Below are positions 21,663 through 30,000 of a DNA stretch of 30,000 nucleotides, in pieces. Position 1 is the stretch's first letter. Every line of letters starts with the position of its first letter. The notes beneath the pieces were generated by a model that saw only the letters and a list, made by a program, of their open reading frames with translations, had not been told where the DNA came from and made no database searches. Source of the DNA: Chromera velia (lineage: Eukaryota > Sar > Chromeraceae); contig JAHBMJ010004984.1 of the NCBI GenBank assembly GCA_018398765.1, positions 16,972-46,971 of the forward strand, written 5' to 3'. The position numbers were made by a program, and so were the translations under genes.

Positions 21663-22004
21663 TCACTGGCCAACGTCCAAACAGCTCAAGGACAGTAGTC
21701 TAAGAATCGTCTTTCCACAGTGTTGTCTCTTCTTTTTATGCCGTCTTGGAGCTTCAGGAGTGACCGGATCGACCAGGATGTCAACATAGGCGAACTGAGA
21801 TTCAGAAAGGTCAGTCACGAGTGAGGTCACTATCATTTGGTGACATTCATACTCTGCCATTGAAGCTTGCCACTTTACCATTGATGTTCAACCACTGAAC
21901 ATACCTCTGATGACCTCATCTTTTACAAAAGCTTGCCAGTTGGCAACTCGCTGCTCGTTTTTCGACGTTGACCTAGCTTCCAGCAACGGTTCGGTCTTCA
22001 CACC
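21663..22004 (-). CDS. Weak two-exon gene candidate, no known family
   Basis: An open stretch at 22004-21905 (EPLLEARSTSKNEQ, then VANWQAFVKDEVI) ends at a good donor (GAGGTATGT). It joins in phase to 21853-21663 (YECHQMIVTSLVTDLSES, then APRRHKKKRQ) across a 51-nt GT-AG intron. That intron is much shorter than the others here, and no start codon was found for the upstream part. Alternatively the ATG at 21881 starts a 72-codon ORF. The composition looks protein-like, but no family is recognised. It may be a relic. Confidence 0.22.
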
Positions 22005-22157
22005 CTATGAATCACAAAACACACACCAGGACCGTTTATCTGTTTCGCTGTGAGAACCTTTATAGTCCAACGTGTTTATCTTGGTCTTCTTTATGCTTTT
22101 ATTTGTACAGAAAGAACTCCTAATACCACAAGCAGTGCTGTTTTCGTTTTTTCAGAA

Positions 22158-22331
22158 CTGGATTTGCCCTCCCTGGAATGACCGGTGAGTTTGTCACTCG
22201 TGCCCGCTCCACAGAGGAAGGAGAGAGCTTCCCCAAAGTCTCAAAAGCTAAGGAGTGTCTCACCATGGATGTATTCCGCCAAATTGTTGCAACTTTGAAG
22301 TCTCAGCTGGCCGTTTTTCGTATTGGTTGAT
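22158..22331 (+). CDS. Weak candidate exon, no known family
   Basis: After a pyrimidine-rich acceptor (CGTTTTTTCAG) a frame opens with protein-like composition (GFALPGMTGEFVTRARSTEE, later VFRQIVATLKSQLAVFRIG) and ends at TGA. No partner exon was identified upstream. It could be the last exon of a decayed gene. Confidence 0.2.
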
Positions 22332-22951
22332 TTTAATGGAGATGCACATACATACAGATAAACATATAGACTGCTGCACAGTATCAGACCTTTGACATCA
22401 ATTTTCTCTTCACTCCACTCGCTGAGTATCAGCTACCACGTCGCTCAAGAGAGTCTAACCTAAGCTGTTTGCTGCGTAGCTTGTTTTTTCTTTCTTCTTT
22501 GTATTACAAATCTATATAGTTCCTTTGTGAGTGCAGAATAGCATGTGAATGTCTGCGGTTTGCTGTAAATTTTGTATGCATTCACTTGCATTTGGGTGAT
22601 TTTAGCACACACATCAGAATAAAATCAAGTTTAACAGTTTGCGTCTGGTATGACGTTTCCAGGAACGACGTGTTGATGAAGTCATTCTCAATCTCAAGAT
22701 ATGTTGACTCTTTTTAAAGGGGGAGTTAGGGGGGGTTCAGCTAAAACGCAACTGTCCTCGTGTCTGCTGTTCTCCTCGTGTCTGCTGTAAGTTCACTTCG
22801 AGATTGGGGATGATCCAAACCCAGTTTAAAAAGATAAACAAACAACGGAGAACGAGTCACTGATTCTGAGTGCGAAACCGTTGCCGTCTCTCCTCCTTGC
22901 ATCCCCTCATTTGTATGCCACAGGGCAACTATTTCTCCAGTCCACCTCTAG

Positions 22952-24642
22952 AGTCCACCTCTACCACCATCTCCCATCGAGTCAAATCAGGGGGATGATG
23001 ATGATGATGAGTTCCCAGGTCTCCACAAAGAAGATGAAGAAGCAGAGAAGAGAGAGTCTTCAATGTCACTCAAACAAGAGATCCGAGCAATCAGGCAGAG
23101 CTTCAGAGCGGAGTTTGCTGCAGTAAAAGAGGAGATGGTCGAAATCATTGACCGGAAGCTTAATGAGAAGCTCGCGTCTCTGTATCTCCGTATGGAAAGA
23201 TGGGAGGAGCAGGCCTCATTGATCTTTGATCACCTCCACCGTCACGACCAGGAGATTGCAGAACTCAAGGCTCTGATCAAGTAAGGCACCGCCAGCCTGG
23301 CAGAGGAAGAGAAGAGACTGAGAACCCGAGTGATTCTTGGCCTCTGTCTTAACCGAGCAGACGTGTACGAAGACCTGAAGAGATTTGTATATGCAGCCGC
23401 CCTAGACACGGAAGGGAACCGAGGAGACGGAAAGGATAAGGCAGCCGTCTTTGCACAGGAAGTCTTTGACTCCGCAAAGTCCGTCCGTTTCAGGTCTCAC
23501 CAAGCCTGGGAGGGAACCGTGACAGTGGTTTTCCGCACTGAGAAAGAGGCAGAGCGTTTCGACTCTCTTTTCAATGAGGAGAGGGCGTATATGCTCCCCA
23601 GACACGGAACAAAGAAAGAGCTCAGATGTGTTGTCCCTTGAACGAAGGAGCAGAGAGAGCGGGCCATACAAAAGTGGGCAGAGAGTGTTCTGAACGACAC
23701 AGCAGCACCAGAAAACAAGGCGGAGGAGGCACGAGTAGCCCTGCGCCGCCTTGGCATCCTGCTTTCCGAGCAGCCCCAGCCAGTGCCGCCCGGCGTTCCC
23801 CCTCCCAGAGACGGAGACGAACCCATGAATAGCACAGAAGACGATCGCGTCCCGCGCGACCCGATTCCCCAGACTCCCGAAAAGGTGGTCACTGGTAAGG
23901 AAAGAAAGAGAGACAGAGACGGAGAGGGAAAAGGGAAGCTGAACTTCGAGGGAGGTGCACACGCACTCTCTGAAGAAGGAAAGTGAGAAGAAAGAAAGAG
24001 GGAGGAAGCAGAAGAAGAGTGGAGGAGAGCGCGCTTTCCCCCCATAACATGTTCTCACGGTTGGCACAATTGGAAGGAAACAAAGAAAGATTGACTGCGC
24101 AGCTGAGAGAAAAACAGCTGTGCATCAGAGAATGGAAAGAAAATATTCTTGTATTAAGAAATGAGTTGAGTGCGAGGATGAGAAAAGAGATGGAAGAACT
24201 GTTTGCAAGGAAGGCGGTAAGAATGATGGAGATGCGCGGGCAGGAGGAATATCTGAGATGGACCTAGGATGATGAAGAGACGGGCAGGGATAGTGACGGC
24301 GCCGGGGTAAGAAGATCGAGCTCCTCCGCAGCGCCAGACTTCCGATCAAAAAACAGATTTGAAGCCTTGGGGGATGAAGAGGATTGTGGATCAGAGGTGC
24401 TGAAAACAATGCAGACGGACGAATGTACCTCCAACTTTACATCCATTACTCAAAAAAGCATGGCACCCCATGTACCTTCGTCTATTCTTCAAAGCATTGA
24501 GGCTAACCCCCTCGGAGCAGGAAGAAGGATGAAGGAACAACCTAAACCCGGCCTGCTGGGGGAGAGGGGGACAGAGAGGCCAGAGGACTTCCCACAGGCC
24601 TCTCCATGCAAGCCCGGTAAGCGGAGACCTAGGGTCTGACAC
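22952..24642 (+). pseudogene. LINE ORF1 (gag-like), with internal stops and a frameshift
   Basis: The frame opens after TAG at 22949-22951, and the ATG at 23063 is a possible start. A long coiled coil (SLKQEIRAIRQSFRAEF to about 23280) is followed by a segment resembling the RNA-binding part of ORF1 proteins (RVILGLCLNRADVYEDLKRF, FRTEKEAERFDSLF), then a Pro-rich and a basic region. Stops interrupt at 23282 (TAA), 23639 (TGA) and 23984 (TGA). Coding continues in another frame from about 23990 with a second coiled coil (LAQLEGNKERLTAQLREKQL), crosses TAG at 24265, and contains SKNRFEALGDEED, similar to a motif often found just before the endonuclease in LINEs. It ends at TGA near 24640. No CCHC knuckle was seen. 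Confidence 0.75.
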
Positions 24643-25028
24643 TCTTGATATAGACCATAGGTTTCGGCAGTGGTTTTAATGCCTAAAACCATGTAAAAAA
24701 CTTAAAAATCTATGTTTATAGGTCAATCTAAAGCTCAGCTAATCCTAAAAACTTAAAATCTGATGATTTTAGAGTGGTTCTCTTTAGTTTATAGTTGGTT
24801 ACCCCCCTTTTTATAGCATTTTGCCAGTCCTGGTTTTTATCGGTTTTGGAACCATAAGATTTACCACTGAAACCACATAAAAACCAACTCAAAAAACCGG
24901 CTGGCTTCAATACGTTTTTCAACATAACTGTGATGATATTACAATGGTTTTATCATATTTTCATACATAAAAACTAACCAGAATGCTACAAGGAGAGCAC
25001 CTAAGCGAGTGCACTGCTCAATGTACTT
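24643..25028. other. AT-rich segment within the LINE, probably inserted
   Basis: No LINE homology is visible. The sequence is AT-rich with repeated AAAACC/GGTTTT words in both orientations. It lies between LINE ORF1 and the minus-strand candidate at 25029-25482, so it may be the downstream part of the same insertion. Its ends are not defined. Confidence 0.4.
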
Positions 25029-25482
25029 CTAATTGGCGGAATCCGATTTGTTCTCCTTCTCCTCCGTCTTTTCCTTTTTCTCTTCCCTAGTCTCCTCCCC
25101 TGTTCCCTTCTGCACTGCCGTCACAGGCTTTCGATTTTTGGAAACTAGGTGGAAGCGCTCCAGATGTTTCTCAAACATAGTCAATTTTAGGGCGCCGGTT
25201 GACGAAGCCCAAATAGTTAGCTTACACTTCTTCTCGTCTTTCCTTGTGCAGAGAAGGTACTCAAACTCTGCACTCGTACCATCCAGTCTTCAAGACAAGC
25301 ATCCAGCAATAAAGAGAGGAAGAAGCACGGGTTTGTCTCATGTTGCTCATACCGACGACAACGCTCACCTTGAATTGAGGGTCATTTCGTACAAGGGAGC
25401 AAGAGAAGAGGATGCAGAGGGGGAAGTGATAAAATTTGTGCCGTATATCGCACTTACAACTACAACTGCTCAAATTGATCAC
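25029..25482 (-). CDS. Weak two-exon candidate with Cys/His spacing, opposite strand to the LINE
   Basis: Exon 25265-25029 encodes FEYLLCTRKDEKKCKLTIW, then KLTMFEKHLERFH, then a highly charged Lys/Glu tail ending in TAG. It joins in phase across a 103-nt GT-AG intron (25368-25266) to an open frame at 25482-25369 (CSLVRNDPQFK). The C-x7-C ... H-x4-H spacing loosely recalls zinc fingers of hAT-type transposases, but it is not a clean match. No start codon was found. The plus strand is also open here (25033-25923) without an ATG start. It could be a remnant of a transposon inserted in the LINE. Confidence 0.3.
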
Positions 25483-25860
25483 ATTGGCGGGGACGGGAAG
25501 CTAAACGGGAAGGGCGGAGGTCATTCGTTTACTAACATAACATACAAACCCGAACTCACACTTTTGTCCCCCCCTCCCCCTTTGTGCAGGGCTTACCGGA
25601 GAGGTGGAGGAGCAGGAGACGGGAGGATAGACGCGCACAACACGAGCCAAGATCATCAGCAAGGCACTAGACTGTCTTCCGGGCGATCTTCTGGGGAAGA
25701 AGGGAGGGGAGGTAAGGGGGATCAGCATGGGGGGATGGAAGAAAGAAGGGAAGGGGAAAGGGAAGGGACTAAATCAGACAGAATCTCGTCACAAACTCCG
25801 TCAGAAAGCGACTTCCAAGCAAACGTTCAGCTGTCTCTCTCTCCTGAGTCCGAAAATGAA

Positions 25861-26927
25861 ATGGAAAAAAGAAAAAAGGAAGGAGTAATGTGGGTAGCCT
25901 GGCTGAACTGCAAAGGGGGATAGAGAGGGTTGCAGCCCTGGTTGTGCTCCGAAGAGTTTGAAAGCAAGTTTGAGGCAGCAGACATCCTTTTTCTACCTGA
26001 AAGTTGTTCATCACTGAAGAAGTGCAGGACAGCCAAGGGAAAGAAAGAAGGCAAGAACTTTCCATTGATTTCTAAAAGGGGGGAAACAACGACCAGCACG
26101 GGCCCTGGGGGGGGTAGCCGTTCTTCTCAGCCGTAGGGCAAGAAGTGCAGGATGGGAAGAGGAACGACTGAGCAATGCCGCAGCGATAGTACGACACTCT
26201 GACTTGAATACGCCTCTTTTGTGTAGGGTGTACGACCCATATGCAGATTCTACGCACGCGGACGACACATTCCTTACAGACTTAAAAGACCGTTTGGAAG
26301 AGAAACGTAGGGAGGGAGGGGGAAGGAAACGGACAATCTATATAGGGGGAGACTTCAATGCGAGAACTGGCAGCAAAGCGCCAAGACTCATATTTGGAGA
26401 AAACGTGGAGGAGGAGGTGAGAGGGGAGATGTGGGAAAAGGAAGAGACGCCTTTCAGACCAACAAGACAGTCAAAAGACAGGGTGGTGAACTAGAAAGGA
26501 AAAAGGATGATCTCTTTCTGCGAAAAAACAGAGATTGTCCCGATCAATGGGCTGTGAGAGTGCAAGGTCGCAGGGGATGGGGGGGTGAAGTCGTTTGCAT
26601 TTGATGATTCATTTACTTTTTCTGCATTGGGGCGGGATACATGGGCGGTGAATGATTATATATGTGTGTCCCCTGAACTTTTGTTGAGAGTTCAAGACTT
26701 TTTAGTGAGACATGTTTACTCAATCACCACCAATCACGCTGCTCTGTGGCTTTGCCTGCGATTTCTAAGAAGCGAAAACGGAAGGAAAGGAAAAGAGAGA
26801 GCCAAGAAAACGGAAGAAGAGCTCCCAGAAAGGGATCAGATAAAGAACTGATGGTGGGGACCTCTGCCAGAAAGGGCAGAAAGGAAGTTTTTAGATAGCT
26901 TGTAGGAAAGTTTGGAGAAAGACTAAT
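25861..26927 (+). pseudogene. LINE ORF2 endonuclease domain (APE type), broken
   Basis: This begins near ATG 25861 with VMWVAWLNCKGG, a stop, then FEAADILFLPESC (the usual catalytic Glu block). After a frameshift at about 26130-26230 come VYDPYADSTHADDTFL, the hallmark GGDFNARTG, another frame change near 26500-26585, then FTFSALGRDTWAVNDYI and TNHAALWLCL, and the start of the EN-RT linker (WWGPLPERAERKF). The family's conserved SDH triad is TNH here, so a catalytic Asp is replaced by Asn. At least four stops and two frame changes show it is dead. The upstream stretch 25483-25860 is acidic low-complexity sequence of uncertain origin. Confidence 0.85.
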
Positions 26928-27623
26928 CGCTCAGCTTTCATGCATTTGAATGTCTTCCACTTGCTCCGTGTGTATCAGTCTTTGAAAGCGCTCCATACTA
27001 TCCCGATGCAAGTGCTCCTAAGGCTTACTCGTTCATCCTTTCTCATTTGTGGCACTCCATACTGGTCTTTGTCTAAACATCTGGATCTACCTACGGACCT
27101 GTCCTTCTTTTTCACAGTTTCTCATTGACACACGCAGAACGATTTACAAGCTTTTGCACTGTACAGTGTGACTTCTTTGTGAAAAGAATTATGTTGTCTC
27201 TGTGCTTTGTTCTTCGGAATCCTGTCTAACTTCTGCTGACCGCCTCCTATCCAGTCTGACCAGCCTAGCTGTGAAGCCCTCCTTCCTGCACTGTTTCCCT
27301 TGTAGAAAAAGCAATTCTTTGTAGTTGATTAGCCACGCTAAACGTTACTTTTGCGCGTATTCATTAGTGTTGTGCCTGTGTATTTCTTTGCAGGTAACAT
27401 TCATTAACTTCTACGTGCCGCGGTGATCATAATTTTTCCTACTGTGCACCCTAGCTAATCAACCAGTCTTTTGAGCACATTTGAGCAGATTGGCACAGGA
27501 GTAACGATTTTAAATGCTTTAAAAGGCTCTAGATTGCTTTAAGCAACCTAGTTTTACTTTATAATGAAGCTAGAATATAGTAAATTTAAAAGTCACTTTG
27601 AATTCCACTAAGTCCTACTTTAG
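26928..27623. other. Non-homologous segment splitting the LINE ORF2
   Basis: LINE coding homology stops in the endonuclease-RT linker near 26927 and resumes near 27624 at YRPIHLDS. The ~0.7 kb between has no coding character and becomes AT-rich toward its right end. It is either an insertion or replaced sequence. No clear terminal repeats or target duplication were found. Confidence 0.5.
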
Positions 27624-29208
27624 AGTCCACTCTGTTACAGACCAATTCACTTGGATTCTGCAGATGCGAAGTGGGGAGAATTGGGGATCGGAGATGCAGT
27701 AGAGAAAAGGGGGAGCGGGAAAAGGAATGAAGTGCAGTTTGCATATAGGAAGGGGGTAGGGACTCTGAATGCTATTTTTCTTTTGTTTTAATCGATTGCA
27801 CGTTTTGAGTGTCTCTATGTTTCTTTCATTGATTTTACGAGCGCATTTGATGAAGCGAATCATCGGATGATGGAAGTTCAACTGAGAAAGCATGGAATGT
27901 CAGAAAAGACCATCAAGTGGGTGGCCGCATCTCTCCAGAACATCAGGGTAAGGGTGAGGGGAACGGACTGGTGGTTCAGAGAAAGCAAAGGGTCAAAGCA
28001 AGGCGGGCCGGCCGGTCCTTCTTTATTTTCTGTATATATTAACGACATGCCAAAAGAGATCAAGAAGAGAGCAAGGCTGACAGGGAGGAGGCCAAAGCTC
28101 CAGAGAGACGCAGACGGGTCGGAGGAAGACTTCCCCGTCGGCCTTTTCGCAGACAACACCTACCTGAAGTTAGCGGAGGCAAGGGAGATGAAAAGATTGC
28201 TGAGAGCTCTCGAGGAATACGTAGAGCCCCTCAGACTTCTTTTGTCAGACAAATCAAGGTTCGTCAAGTTCTGCCGGTCAGAAAGGGAAAGAGGAAGAAA
28301 AGAATCTTTTATCTTGGGAGGGAAAGAGTTAGAGCAGGCAAAGGAATACCCATATCTTGGTTTGTTGTCGATAAAAGATTGCTCAGTAGATGCAATGATG
28401 AGAGAAAGAACAGTGAAAGCAGAAAGACTCTTTTTTACGCTGAAAAGTAAGATCACATCAGCAGGAGAGATTCCCTCAGCCACTTGCTTCCATTGGTTCA
28501 AACAGACAGTGTGTGCCGTATGGCTGTATGGCTGTGAAGTGCATTCACATTCGCAGGAGTCTTTAGCAGACTTCAATCGATTGCAGAGGAGGTTCATTCG
28601 ATGGGTTTTCCAGTTGAGAGAGAAAGAAAGCATACACACAACCTTTTTGGAGGCAGGCTTGCTCCCCATTGACTTAGTTGTTATGGGCACAAAAAGTTCT
28701 GAAGAAAGCAAGAAATACACCAACAGGCCATACGCTTGCCAAGTCAATTCAAGAGGGGGTGAACAGTGATTTGAAGAAGGGAAGACAACATCCTTTTCAC
28801 TTTTTTCCTCATCTGAAGAAATGTGCTCAAACTCTTTTTCTACACAGACGAAGCAACCCTTTTTGTATCAGGAAAGAGCCAGAAGCAGCAGGAAGACAGC
28901 CGGCATTTGAACAGAGAGACCAGATAGTAAGATGGGTTAGTGCACTACAGAGAGAATCGGTGGCAAAAAGAAAGAACAAAATCTTTGCAGAAAGAATAGA
29001 GAGCGCAATGCAAAAGAGAAAAGAAAACGAAAGAAAAGAACTGCAAAAAAGATCACTGATGCATCCAATTCATACTGTAATATCAAACGGAAACCGCTTA
29101 AACTTGTGGCTGCACAGCAAACAGACAGAATCTAAGACAAATCTATCCCGAACGGTCTCCAACAGTAAAACGGTCTCCAAAACAACCATACCTCTCAAGC
29201 TTTTTTAG
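27624..29208 (+). pseudogene. LINE ORF2 reverse transcriptase and C-terminal region, broken
   Basis: RT blocks in order: YRPIHLDS, VQFAYRKGVGTLNAIFLL (the usual fingers motif), TAA stop at 27789, FIDFTSAFDEANH (motif A), SKGSKQGGPAGPSLFSVYIN (motif B), LFADNTYLKL (motif C), then the thumb/connection with WFKQTVCAVWLYGCEV, FIRWVF and AGLLPIDL. Motif C reads FADN instead of FADD, losing a metal-binding Asp. Near 28690 the frame shifts by one base. The continuing frame runs to TAG at 29206 with a basic tail (WVSALQRESVAKRKNK, QKRKENERKELQKRS). No RNase H domain was seen. The copy cannot be active. Confidence 0.9.
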
Positions 29209-30000
29209 GCAGTAAACAATATTTAAAAGCTTAAAACAAAGAGTTTTAAGCGATCAAACAGTACGATTTCCTGTTTTTAAATTAATTGGGTTTAGTGAGA
29301 GAAAAAAATATATTGTATTTGACCGCGCGGCGTGCGTGTTTCGTGCGTCAACGCACGCGCCTGTCATGCATGCAATTAAGGCGGCGGCGGGGAGCACCGG
29401 AATTAAGGCGGCTTTGCTGAGGAGCTGGGGTTGCTTTCGCCATTCTTCCGGTGAGTCTGCAGTTCCGTGAGTCCATGTGAAAACGGGACTAGACCGACTC
29501 CAACACTAATTCTGACTCCAAAATTTTTTTAAATATACAAACAGTTTAAACTAGTTTAAACATATTCAAAATCGTTTAAGTGTATCTTTAGCGATTCTTT
29601 TGTTGTTTTTAAAGGTTTTAAATTAGAGCCCGGAGTGTATGAGAGTGAAGGTTGGAAGTGTTGTAGCACAGTGGCAGGCCGGGCCGGCGGGTCTGCGTGC
29701 ATGCCGCGCGTGGCATGCAGTGCCGCGCCGTACGTACGTGCGTCTGTGCCGCGGCCTGCCCCAACCGGCCCGCGCGGGCTGCCACGCTTGACTGACGCAC
29801 GCATCCCAATCCGAATATTCGGCTGTACGGTAGAAATCCGATTATATGCTTTTGCAGGCCGAGGCATCTGTCAGAAAGCAAGGAAGAAATTAAAAGATCC
29901 CGCTTCATTCCTTTCAGTTATAGCTCCACGTTGCTATGCAGATTTTCTGTAGAGTGCACTTGTTGTGGGCCTGTCGCTGGGGATCGTGCGCCGGTGCTGT
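29209..30000. other. Right-end spacer: AT-rich, then GC-rich with inverted motifs
   Basis: AT-rich sequence with TTTAAA words at 29215-29320 and 29525-29630. Between and after lie GC-rich patches: a GCGTGCGT/ACGCACGC inverted pair at 29330-29358 and a 29680-29790 segment with GGGCCGGCGGG and CCAACCGGCCCG. The ORFs over the GC-rich part look non-coding. Confidence 0.45.

Larger units (their letters stand above)
20589..22951. other. Spacer with AT-rich and TATCG-repeat sequence
   Basis: AT-rich sequence (20700-21110) is followed by a degenerate TATCG/TATTGG repeat at about 21130-21230 (ATCGTATCGTATCGTATTGG), then a GC-rich patch at 21275-21345. Two weak exon candidates at 21663-22004 (-) and 22158-22331 (+) are listed separately. 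Nothing else was recognised. Confidence 0.5.
22952..29208 (+). mobile_element. Degenerate LINE (non-LTR retrotransposon), interrupted
   Basis: A plus-strand series matches a non-LTR retrotransposon: a coiled-coil ORF1, a ~1.2-kb non-homologous gap, an APE-type endonuclease, a ~0.7-kb gap, and a reverse transcriptase with a C-terminal basic tail. Frames are broken by stops and shifts, and key residues are changed, so the copy is dead. The AT-rich stretches within it (about 24643-25028 and 26928-27623) are probably later insertions. The 3' boundary is set by the end of the last open frame, followed by AT-rich sequence; no poly-A tail or clear target duplication was identified. Confidence 0.88.

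Noticed and set aside
29635-29952. A 105-codon plus-strand ORF near the right edge
   Set aside because: It starts at GTG, covers GC-rich self-complementary DNA, is open on both strands, and resembles no protein.

Overview
The window looks like nuclear DNA of a eukaryote with compact, intron-bearing genes set in repeat-rich spacers. Genes are split by GT-AG introns of about 150-620 nt. Spacers carry many microsatellites, DNA-transposon debris and one decayed LINE. A multi-membrane-spanning hybrid histidine kinase beside a mitochondrial branched-chain keto-acid dehydrogenase gene fits a protist or alga, and a chromerid alveolate such as Chromera velia is my best guess. The species is inferred from style, not proven by any marker gene here.

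Layout: (1) 99-464 (+), probable last exon of an unrecognised gene. (2) 465-1733, AT-rich spacer holding a foldback element flanked by 12-bp direct repeats. (3) 1734-5196 (-), a three-exon hybrid histidine kinase of 940 aa; exons 1 and 2 were recovered by splice-phase matching and supply the start and the first membrane segments. (4) 5373-9010, a cluster of about 750-bp tandem repeats with GCCTCGGGGGGC ends and internal palindromes; one copy is split by a 1.1-kb Tc1/mariner-like element. (5) 9011-11056, spacer with microsatellites. (6) 11057-14498 (-), a seven-exon gene for the E1-beta subunit of branched-chain 2-oxoacid dehydrogenase (379 aa). (7) 15158-16217 (+), a two-exon secreted ApoD/Blc-type lipocalin (282 aa), divergent from gene 6 across a 659-bp spacer. 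(8) 17736-20588 (+), a four-exon SET-domain protein (572 aa). (9) 20589-22951, spacer with two weak exon candidates. (10) 22952-29208 (+), a degenerate LINE with a coiled-coil ORF1, an APE-type endonuclease and a reverse transcriptase, broken by stops, frameshifts, catalytic substitutions and probably two nested insertions. (11) 29209-30000, AT-rich then GC-rich spacer.

The four intact genes do not form an obvious pathway: signalling, mitochondrial valine/leucine/isoleucine breakdown, a secreted lipid-binding protein and protein methylation. All multi-exon models were built by hand from homology, GT-AG sites and phase. Every junction given keeps the frame and every total length is divisible by three. 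I found no clear new defence or effector system. The most unusual structures are the repeat cluster with its nested transposon, the foldback element, and the hybrid kinase architecture.
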